Of a DNA stretch of 64,000 nt, positions 8,355-14,583 are shown one piece after another; the stretch's first letter is position 1, and every line of letters starts with the position of its first letter. The stretch is from Adlercreutzia rubneri (lineage in GTDB: Bacteria; Actinomycetota; Coriobacteriia; Coriobacteriales; Eggerthellaceae). The position numbers were made by a program, and so were the translations under genes. The stretch covers positions 111,538 to 175,537 of the forward strand of contig NZ_WPOO01000004.1 in assembly GCF_009755265.1 (NCBI RefSeq), in the 5' to 3' direction. Below the pieces are notes generated by a model. That model saw nothing but the letters and a program-made list of their open reading frames with translations. It did no database searches and was not told the origin of the DNA.

Positions 8355-8993
8355 ATGGGAGACGAGAAGAAACGAGAAGGCGCGGGCATGTCCCGGCGCA
8401 CCTTCGCCTTGGGCGTGGGAGGAGCCGGCGTGCTTCTGGCCATGGGCGGCTTGAAGCTGGTGCCCGCGGAGGCCCAGGTGCGGCCACCCGGAGGCCAGGA
8501 CGAGAGCCGGCTTGTGGCGTCGTGCATTCGCTGCGAACGCTGCGTGGAAGCCTGCCCGCGCGGCGCGCTGCGTCCGGCCCACATCGAGGACGGCATCGTC
8601 TCCGTGCGTACTCCCACGACGAACTTCAACGACGGCTGGTGCGACTTCTGCGCCGATGAGAACGACGGGGTTCCGCTGTGTGTGGCGGCCTGCCCCACCG
8701 AGGCGCTGGCGCTGCCCGCCGACGCGACCGCCGAAACCACCATCATCGGCAAGGCCGTGCTCATTCGCGAATGGTGCCTGGCCTGGGACAAGAACAACGG
8801 CTGCCGGTTCTGCTACGACGCGTGCCCCTACGAGGCCATCGAGCTGGACGAGAACATGCGCCCGGTCGTCATACCCGACCACTGCAACGGGTGCGGTGCC
8901 TGCCAAAGCGTGTGCGTGTCCCAGAAAGAGGGCTCCTACACCACCGGCGCCACCTCGCGCGCCATCATCGTCGTTCCCGAGAGCGAGGCCTAA
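8355..8993 (+). CDS. napG: NapG-type Tat-exported [4Fe-4S] ferredoxin
   Basis: A 212-residue periplasmic-type ferredoxin of the NapG/MauM family, which relays electrons from the quinol-oxidising membrane protein NapH to an extracytoplasmic reductase. It has a twin-arginine signal (SRRTFALGVGGAGVLLAMGG, residues 14-33). Four cysteine clusters follow: CIRCERCVEACPRG, CDFCADENDGVPLCVAACP, CRFCYDACPY and CNGCGACQSVCV. GAGGAGAAG precedes the start at 8355. It ends 9 bases before napH, as in classic napGH pairs. No napA gene lies next to it, so the terminal reductase is encoded elsewhere or is the left-edge molybdoenzyme. The symbol reflects family, not proven nitrate reduction. Confidence 0.88.
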   Translation: MGDEKKREGAGMSRRTFALGVGGAGVLLAMGGLKLVPAEAQVRPPGGQDESRLVASCIRCERCVEACPRGALRPAHIEDGIVSVRTPTTNFNDGWCDFCADENDGVPLCVAACPTEALALPADATAETTIIGKAVLIREWCLAWDKNNGCRFCYDACPYEAIELDENMRPVVIPDHCNGCGACQSVCVSQKEGSYTTGATSRAIIVVPESEA

Positions 8994-9002
8994 GGAGTCG
9001 TC

Positions 9003-10085
9003 ATGAGCCAGAAACTTCGCATCATCATCCCTCTGGCCCTGCTGGGCGCGGCCGGCGTGGCCTACGCCGCCCACGTCAGCGCGGGCACGCTGTCGGCCTT
9101 CGGCTGGGAATCCATTTCGCTTATCTGCCCGATCGGAGCCTTGGGCACCATGCTCGCCAGCAAGATGCTCGTGCCGCGAGCGGTCATCTCCATTGTGCTG
9201 GCCGTGGCTGCCATCCTGCTTCTGGGCCGCGCCTTCTGCGGGTGGCTCTGCCCTGTGCCCGTGTGGAGCAAGCTGCGCGGCATCTTCAAGAAGGGCGGCA
9301 CCTCTACGGCAGGGACTGCCTCCGGGATCTCCTCCGCGCCCGACGCTGCCCCTGGGATCTCCTCCGTAGGGGGCGACCTCGGTCGCCCCTCCGCAACCGA
9401 AGCTACCTCAGCGGCGCCAGCAACGAAGGCCACGCCCCTTTCCGCCGCCGAGAAGCGCGCCCTGAAAACCTCGTGCGCGGGCGGATGCTCCTCCTGCGCC
9501 GACCGAAAGCCGGCCGATTCCCGCCACATTATCCTGGGCGGCACCCTGCTTTCCGCCGCCATCTTCGGATTCCCGGTATTCTGCCTGGTATGCCCCGTGG
9601 GTCTGTCGTTCGCCATGGTGTTTCTGCTTATCGCGCTGTTCGGCGGCAGCGATGTCACCTGGTCGGTGCTCATCATCCCGGCGCTGATAGCCGTCGAGGT
9701 GATCTTCTTCCGTAAATGGTGCTCGCACCTGTGCCCCATCTCGTCGTTCATGAGCCTCATCGGTCGCGCCAACCGCACGTTCCAGCCGGCCATCGACGAT
9801 GAGAAATGCCTGGAAACCGCTCATGGCGCCACCTGCGGACGCTGCGCAGAGGTGTGCGAGGTGGCCATCAACCCGCGTCATCCGGAGCTGGGCGCCACCT
9901 TCAACGAGTGCACCCGCTGCCGCGCCTGCGCCGACGCGTGCCCCGGCCACGCCATCACCTTCCCGCTCATCGCCCCCAAGAAAGCCGGCGCCCCGGCGCT
10001 CGAGCCGACGCCGGCTGGGGCGAGCGGCACTCCGGCTGTCGAGCCCGACCTCGACCTTGACGAGCCGTCCGAGGCTCTCTCGTAA
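9003..10085 (+). CDS. napH: NapH-type membrane quinol dehydrogenase component
   Basis: A 360-residue polytopic membrane protein with the NapH signature. Transmembrane helices carry the paired CGWLCP and CLVCPVG cysteine-proline motifs and a FFRKWCSHLCPIS motif. Two [4Fe-4S] boxes follow (CGRCAEVCEV and CTRCRACADACPGH). It oxidises menaquinol and hands electrons to NapG. AAGGAG precedes the ATG. Oddly, residues about 98-140 are a low-complexity Ala/Ser/Gly/Thr insert. The DNA under it contains a palindromic repeat (9364-9403) also found outside genes, so a repeat appears to have been absorbed in frame. A Pro/Ala/Glu tail ends the protein. Confidence 0.88.
   Translation: MSQKLRIIIPLALLGAAGVAYAAHVSAGTLSAFGWESISLICPIGALGTMLASKMLVPRAVISIVLAVAAILLLGRAFCGWLCPVPVWSKLRGIFKKGGTSTAGTASGISSAPDAAPGISSVGGDLGRPSATEATSAAPATKATPLSAAEKRALKTSCAGGCSSCADRKPADSRHIILGGTLLSAAIFGFPVFCLVCPVGLSFAMVFLLIALFGGSDVTWSVLIIPALIAVEVIFFRKWCSHLCPISSFMSLIGRANRTFQPAIDDEKCLETAHGATCGRCAEVCEVAINPRHPELGATFNECTRCRACADACPGHAITFPLIAPKKAGAPALEPTPAGASGTPAVEPDLDLDEPSEALS
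9364..9403. repeat. REP-like palindrome inside napH
   Basis: A 40-bp block with the core GGGGCGACCTCGGTCGCCCC and the right flank CCGCAACCGAAGC. A close copy at 48827-48865 shares both the palindrome pattern and the flanking arm. A related shorter palindrome lies at 27526-27547. Two nearby GGGATCTCCTCCG direct repeats precede it (about 9323-9366). Confidence 0.65.
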
Positions 10086-10397
10086 CGCCCGCCTCCTCTC
10101 CTTGGGAAGAAGCTGGGCGCGGCGCCCGTGCAGGCAAGCCCTTCTACCTGCACGACCATCACACCGCAGCCCAGCCTCTCCCTGACCGGCCTTTCCCCTC
10201 CTCCTTCGATGCGGCACTCCCCATTTCCCGAAGCTTTCTCTTCCCCTCCCTTCGCTTCGGATCCCTACCGCATCAGGCGCCTCCCCTTCCTGCGCCCCTG
10301 CGAAAGGCCGTTCAGGGGGAGCCCGGCGGTCTCGATTCCCCAATGTCCTCGAACTGCTGGGCCTCCCTTTCCCGAAACTTCGAGCAGAAGGCAACCT
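10086..10397. other. Gene-free pyrimidine-rich stretch
   Basis: About 312 bases between napH and the large helicase-like gene. The plus strand is strongly C/T-rich and the frame leading into the next gene stays open across it. However, the translation is low-complexity Pro/Ser and no ribosome site supports an upstream start. I see no clear promoter, terminator or RNA. It is best read as the 5' leader or spacer of the gene at 10398. Confidence 0.5.
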
Positions 10398-12389
10398 ATG
10401 ACCCTATCGCCAACAGCAGCTGAAGCGCTTTGCATCACGGGCGATCCCCGCTCGGGCAAAACGGGTGCGCTCGTCGAACGCGCCGCGGCCTGGGCCGAGG
10501 CGGCTCCCGCGAGCCCCAACACCCAGCCGCCATTTCTGTTCTTCTGCGCATCTCCTGTGACGATTGATGACGCCGCGCTTCGCCTTTCGCAGCGCGGACT
10601 GGCGGACGCGCCCGCAGAGGCCGCAGGGCCTGCCGAATCCGCCGCCTGTCAGCACGGCCCACGCACGGGCCTGTGCACGGGCCTGGTAACCACACCCTTC
10701 GATTACGCCTGCCGCATTCTGGCCGATCCTCTCGCTCAGCGGGCCACGGGCCGAGGCGGCCGCGTGCTCAGCCAAGCCGAGGAGGCCGTTTTCTACGAGG
10801 ATCTGAAAACGTGCGGCCTGAAGCGCCGACGCCTGCGCGAGCTGTGGGCCTTTCTGCAATGCGGCCTTGCGAACCTGGGCGACAGCGACCCCGACTGGAT
10901 TCAGACCACCGAAGAACAGGCCGTTCTCGATCTGGCCCGCAGCATCCTCATTTTCGAAGAGGCCGTCTTGCCGGGCGAAGCCGTGAACCTGGCCGTGCGC
11001 GCTTTGGAAGCCGAACCGGCGCTGCGCCAGCGCTTCGGCTCGCCCGTCGTGCTGGCGGATGACTATCTGCTGATGAGTCGCGCCTCCCAGCACTTGGTGA
11101 ACCTGCTCGCCACCGACAAGATCGCCATAGCTGGCAGCGAAGACGACATTCTCCCCGCCTTCGAGCCCTACCCTTGCACCACGGGGTTCGAAGAATTTGA
11201 AGCGGCCCACGCCCCGCTGCAGCGCGTGACGCTGGAGACGCCCTTCCATCCCCTTGACCGCGCCTGGGAGGCGGCACCCGACCTTGCCAGCGAGATGGGC
11301 CTCATCGCTTGCGCCATTGCCGAGGAGCTGACCTGCGGCACCGACCCGCGCGTCATCGCCGTCGTGGGCACTAACCGCATCTGGCGTACCAATCTACAGC
11401 GAGCGCTCGCGTCCGTGGGTATTCCCGCAACTTCGCTGGGCCATCCCGCCCTCAAGGCCCCAAAAGGCAACCTCGCCCCCGTCAGCGACGACGAGCGCGA
11501 ACGCATTTTGGGGCAACTTTATCGAAGCGCCTCGCAACCTGCAGACCCGTCCGACCCGCTTGCCGCCAACCCCAACAACGCCGGCACCCATAACGCGCCA
11601 GCGGCCTTCTCCCCTGCAGGAGACCCCGTTGCCTGGCGCCAATGGCTCAGCTTCGACGACGCCCTCGGACGATCCGCCGCCGTCTCAGAGCTGCGGCGCA
11701 TCGCGCAACCCCAGGGCCTCAATCTTGCCGAAGCTCTCGCCGCACTGGACGCCGACGCCCTGCCCGGCCTTCCCGCAACAAGCCCCTTCACCCAAAGCCT
11801 GCTCACCCCCTATCGCGAGGCGCAAAGACTGCTTGCAAAGCGCAGCGGGAACGACCAGCCGACAATCGTCACCTCGCCGGCGGCCGCAGCCAATCGAGCA
11901 CGTGAGAGCTCTTCTTCGTCCAAAGCCGACACGGCCCTCTCCCTCGCCAACCTTACTGAAACGCGTGAAAACGATGCAGCGGCGACTCCAACGTCACCCG
12001 CACCGGCCGTCGCCATCGCCGCCCCCGAAGACCTCTTCGGCCACACCTTCGACGTCGTCATCTTCGGCGGCTTCGTGAACGGCTTCATCCCCTCGCGCGA
12101 TATGTGCGACCCCGGCGTCATCGTCGGCGGCGCCCGTGTCCGCCAGGAAGCGACCGACCGGGACACCATTGCGCTGGCCGAGCAGCGCGCCACCCGACGG
12201 CTTCTCTTCACCAGCTTCGAAAGCTGCGATTTGGAAACCGCCGAGCGCCTGCGTCTTCATATCCCCCGCATCCGCTTGCGCAACGGCGTCCGCACCTGCG
12301 ACATCGAGCCCAGCAGCTACCTGCAGGAATTGAACCTGGGCCCCAAGCAAATCTCCGGCCCAACCGATCAACGCCACCCGTCAGCTTAG
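10398..12389 (+). CDS. Degenerate superfamily-1 (UvrD/AddB-like) helicase protein
   Basis: A 663-residue protein. A Walker A motif (GDPRSGKT, residues 15-22) opens it, as in UvrD/AddB-type helicases. Around residue 217 the expected DExQ motif reads ADDYLLMS, so the catalytic acid pattern is altered. Near residue 553 VVIFGGFVNGFIP matches motif V. ALAEQRATRRLLFTSF takes the place of motif VI, and the end (CDIEPSSYLQEL) matches a UvrD-like terminus. The 1B/2B insertions seem reduced. The ATG follows AGAAGG by six bases. It is the large relative of the fragment at 5990. It may be inactive as a helicase. An IS-like relic begins 20 bases after the stop, but the natural-looking end argues against truncation. 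Confidence 0.65.
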   Translation: MTLSPTAAEALCITGDPRSGKTGALVERAAAWAEAAPASPNTQPPFLFFCASPVTIDDAALRLSQRGLADAPAEAAGPAESAACQHGPRTGLCTGLVTTPFDYACRILADPLAQRATGRGGRVLSQAEEAVFYEDLKTCGLKRRRLRELWAFLQCGLANLGDSDPDWIQTTEEQAVLDLARSILIFEEAVLPGEAVNLAVRALEAEPALRQRFGSPVVLADDYLLMSRASQHLVNLLATDKIAIAGSEDDILPAFEPYPCTTGFEEFEAAHAPLQRVTLETPFHPLDRAWEAAPDLASEMGLIACAIAEELTCGTDPRVIAVVGTNRIWRTNLQRALASVGIPATSLGHPALKAPKGNLAPVSDDERERILGQLYRSASQPADPSDPLAANPNNAGTHNAPAAFSPAGDPVAWRQWLSFDDALGRSAAVSELRRIAQPQGLNLAEALAALDADALPGLPATSPFTQSLLTPYREAQRLLAKRSGNDQPTIVTSPAAAANRARESSSSSKADTALSLANLTETRENDAAATPTSPAPAVAIAAPEDLFGHTFDVVIFGGFVNGFIPSRDMCDPGVIVGGARVRQEATDRDTIALAEQRATRRLLFTSFESCDLETAERLRLHIPRIRLRNGVRTCDIEPSSYLQELNLGPKQISGPTDQRHPSA

Positions 12390-12408
12390 GTATCTTCAAA
12401 ATTCAAGG

Positions 12409-12540
12409 GGCAGATGCCAGTTCGACCCCGAAATGGCGTACCGCACTGCCAGTTGAAGGCCGAAATGGCCAGAAAGTGCCACTTCATAGCCGAAATGGCC
12501 TCCCCCCTCTTACCATTTCGGGGTCGAACTGGCATTTGCC
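12409..12540. mobile_element. IS21-like terminal-repeat relic (MITE-like)
   Basis: A 132-bp element bounded by 28-bp inverted repeats with one mismatch (12409-12436 and 12513-12540). The inner 23 bp are exact. Inside the left end, the unit TGCCAnTT...CCGAAATGGC is repeated in direct orientation at 12415, 12447 and 12477 (periods of 32 and 30). Multiple sub-terminal repeats ending in a GAAATGGC-type core are a hallmark of IS21-family ends. No transposase remains, so this looks like two ends fused into a non-autonomous element. Confidence 0.65.
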
Positions 12541-12601
12541 ACCAGATTCACGAAGGCGATGTGACTTGCTGCTTCTTCTAGGTCGCGCCCGTTGAGCGAT
12601 G

Positions 12602-12904
12602 TCAGGTGAGTATGCTTGTCAAGGCCTCTTCGAAATTTGAATGGGAGGCAGATGAGAGCAGGACATCCTTCTCGTTGCGGGAAAGCTGCTTGAAGATGTA
12701 TTCCGCATGCATGGCATCATGTTTGCTGGCAAACTCGGCATAGGCAAGCAAGCTCACCGGCAGCCGGGCGCGGGTGTACTTCGCTCCCTTGCCAGCGTTG
12801 TGCGCCGCCAGCCGTGCCTGCACATCCACGGCATAGCCCGTGTACAGCGAGCCGTCGGCGCATTCCAACACGTACATGTAGTGACTTTTCTGTTCCATCT
12901 TCAT
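12602..12904 (-). CDS. GIY-YIG nuclease superfamily protein (UPF0213/YhbQ type)
   Basis: A small (100-residue) single-domain GIY-YIG protein. The signature is visible as YMYVLECADGSLYTGYA, with the family's following stretch (VQARLAAHNAGKGAKYTRAR), the catalytic Arg region and EYIFKQLSRNEK. Length fits stand-alone YhbQ-like proteins (about 80-105 residues), whose biological role is poorly defined. The start at 12904 is chosen because family similarity begins there and a GGGATGAG sequence precedes it. The frame stays open to 12973. It lies downstream of hypD on the same strand, but an operon link is uncertain. Confidence 0.85.
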   Translation of the reverse strand: MKMEQKSHYMYVLECADGSLYTGYAVDVQARLAAHNAGKGAKYTRARLPVSLLAYAEFASKHDAMHAEYIFKQLSRNEKDVLLSSASHSNFEEALTSILT

Positions 12905-13015
12905 CTCATCCCGGATTCGCCCAAGAAAATCAGCGAGGTTGCGACTGTGCAATCGCAATCGCACCTGCAGCATCGGCTCGTCCGTTCGTCCCGCCAGGGC
13001 GAACGGAACCTCTAT

Positions 13016-14107
13016 CTAGTAGTACCGATAATATGCCGCGCAGCTGCCCTCACTGGAGACCATACAGGGGCCCACGGGGTTCTCCGGCGTGCAAACCTTC
13101 CGGAACAGCGGGCACTCGCTCGGGGCCATGATGCCGCGGAGCACGTCCCCGCAGCGGCAGCCTTTGTGCTCGCGCACCTCTTCCACGTCGGGCTGAAAAC
13201 GGCGCATGGCGTCGAACTCGGCGAACTCGTCGCGAATGCGGTAGCCGCTGCCAGGAATCTCGCCCAAGCCGCGCCAGGTGGCCGCGCAGGTCTCGAACAC
13301 CTCGTCGATGGCGGCGAGCGCCACCGGGTTGCCCTCGGGCATCACGCCGCGGGCATAGGCGATCTCGATGTCGGCGCGTCCCTCGTGCAGCTGGCGCATG
13401 ATCATGGCGATGCCCTGGAGCACGTCCACTGGCTCGAAGCCGGTGATGACGCCGGGAATGCCGTACTTCTCGGCCAGGAAGCGGTAAGGCTCCGCCCCGA
13501 TGATGGTGGACACATGCCCCGGCAAAATGAGCGCATCCAGCTTCAGCGAGGGGTCGTTGATGATGACCTCCAGCGCCCCGGGCATGTTCTTGTGGGCGCC
13601 GTATACGGTGAAGTTCGCAAGGTCCATGGCGCGCGCTCGTTTGATGGCCATAGCTACGAGCGGCGTGGTGGTTTCGAAGCCCACGCCGACGAAGACGATT
13701 TGCCGATCCGGGTTCTCCTGCGCCAGACGCAGGGCGTCCAGCGGCGAGTAAACGATCTCCACCGAGCGCCCCGCCGCCTGCTCGGCCAGCAAGCTGGACG
13801 TGGAGCCGGGCACGCGGGTCATATCGCCGAAGGTGGCGATGGCCACTTCCGGCACACGGGCCAGCGCGATTACCTTGTCGATGTCGTGGTTGCTCGTCAC
13901 GCACACCGGACATCCAGGGCCCGACGCCAGATGAACCCCCTCGGGCATAAGGCCGCGAATGCCGTTGCGCGCAATGGCCACGGTGTGGGTGCCGCACACT
14001 TCCATCAGCGTAGCAGACTCCGGGGCCAGCGCTTGAATGGACTCGATGAGCCCCCGCGCCAACGCCGGATCTTTGAATGCCTTCAGTTCTTGCTGCATGG
14101 CGTCCAT
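13016..14107 (-). CDS. hypD: Hydrogenase maturation factor HypD
   Basis: HypD (363 residues) carries the Fe(CN)2CO precursor with HypC during assembly of the [NiFe]-hydrogenase active site in the cytoplasm. Diagnostic stretches are MEVCGTHTVAIARNGIR, HLASGPGCPVCVT, GDMTRVPGS, FVGVGFETTTP, GAHKNMPGA and the C-terminal cysteine set (GCRCGDVLRGIMAPSECPLF) that holds its [4Fe-4S] cluster. The ATG at 14107 follows AAGGAG. The frame stays open upstream through a repeated non-coding element, giving a false N-terminal extension. It is downstream of hypF and hypC on the same strand, and the intergenic region holds copy 1 of the structured repeat. Confidence 0.96.
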   Translation of the reverse strand: MDAMQQELKAFKDPALARGLIESIQALAPESATLMEVCGTHTVAIARNGIRGLMPEGVHLASGPGCPVCVTSNHDIDKVIALARVPEVAIATFGDMTRVPGSTSSLLAEQAAGRSVEIVYSPLDALRLAQENPDRQIVFVGVGFETTTPLVAMAIKRARAMDLANFTVYGAHKNMPGALEVIINDPSLKLDALILPGHVSTIIGAEPYRFLAEKYGIPGVITGFEPVDVLQGIAMIMRQLHEGRADIEIAYARGVMPEGNPVALAAIDEVFETCAATWRGLGEIPGSGYRIRDEFAEFDAMRRFQPDVEEVREHKGCRCGDVLRGIMAPSECPLFRKVCTPENPVGPCMVSSEGSCAAYYRYY

Positions 14108-14109
14108 TC

Positions 14110-14138
14110 TTGCAACCACTCCTTCAAGGGTGTAGAAT
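14110..14138 (+). promoter_or_regulatory. Promoter for antisense small RNA, copy 1
   Basis: TTGCAA (14110-14115) and TAGAAT (14133-14138) are separated by exactly 17 bases on the plus strand. The same arrangement (TTGCCT, 17 bases, TATACT) lies at the equivalent place in copy 2, although the spacer sequences differ. Predicted transcription starts near 14145, just where homology between the copies begins. Confidence 0.55.
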
Positions 14139-14144
14139 GCGGAC

Positions 14145-14243
14145 AAGCGGAATGCCCGTGGCACCGGGCACGACTGCTTCACATTACTCCTATTAATGTG
14201 ATGAAGAGCCGTTCTTCCTATGCGAGGGGCGGCTTTTTCATTG
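14145..14243 (+). ncRNA. Structured repeat / candidate small RNA, copy 1
   Basis: About 100 bases, closely matching 17123-17220. It contains a first hairpin (arms 14153-14158 and 14165-14170), a second perfect 8-bp hairpin (14179-14201) whose 7-base loop is CTCCTAT, and a third, terminator-like hairpin (14203-14239) with arms GAAGAGCCG and CGGCTTTTTC. Loops differ between the copies while stems are kept. On the plus strand it is antisense to the hypC-hypD intergenic mRNA. On the minus strand it would be a hypD leader. Promoter and T-run favour the plus strand. The final GGCGGC can also pair with GCCGCC just after it, an alternative fold. Confidence 0.55.
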
Positions 14244-14253
14244 CCGCCCCTCC

Positions 14254-14502
14254 TTAGGCCGGCATGGGAGCCTCGTTCAAATCGGCCAGTTCGGGGAACT
14301 GCTTTACCAGCTCGATGGTCTCCAGGGCGAACTGCTCGTCCACCACCTCGATGGCGAAGCCGGCGTGCACGAGCACGTAGTCGCCCACCTGCACCTGGGG
14401 CGTCAGGTCGACGGAAATCTCGCGGGTCACACCCAGAATATCGACAGTGGCCAAGTTCCCCTCTTCCAGGGCCGCCACCTTAGCAGGAATTGCCAAGCAC
14501 AT
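14254..14502 (-). CDS. hypC: Hydrogenase assembly chaperone HypC/HupF
   Basis: HypC (82 residues) is the small chaperone that works with HypD in building the Fe(CN)2CO group and delivers it to the hydrogenase large subunit. It starts with the invariant MCLAIP, whose Cys2 is essential. It then shows the beta-barrel pattern VAALEEGNLATVDILG and VGDYVLVHAGFAIEVVDE. Length and motif are typical. It lies 81 bases after hypF and ahead of hypD, giving the order hypF-hypC-hypD on the minus strand. Confidence 0.97.
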   Translation of the reverse strand: MCLAIPAKVAALEEGNLATVDILGVTREISVDLTPQVQVGDYVLVHAGFAIEVVDEQFALETIELVKQFPELADLNEAPMPA

Positions 14503-14583
14503 ACGCTACTCCTTCGATTCGTTTCTCAATGCCCCATTGTCGCAGGTTCGCCCAAGGAAGTCGGCGAGGTTTCGAGAGGCGCC

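Noticed and set aside
10128..10397. Upstream extension of the helicase-like protein by 90 codons
   Set aside because: The frame is open but Pro/Ser-rich, without a ribosome site, and a good site exists at 10398 just ahead of the Walker A domain.
14107..14182. An N-terminal extension of HypD starting MKQSCP, paralleled by one ahead of HypF (17077-17160)
   Set aside because: The similarity comes from the duplicated non-coding element. Both proteins have good ribosome sites at their family start points, and no HypD or HypF carries this extension.
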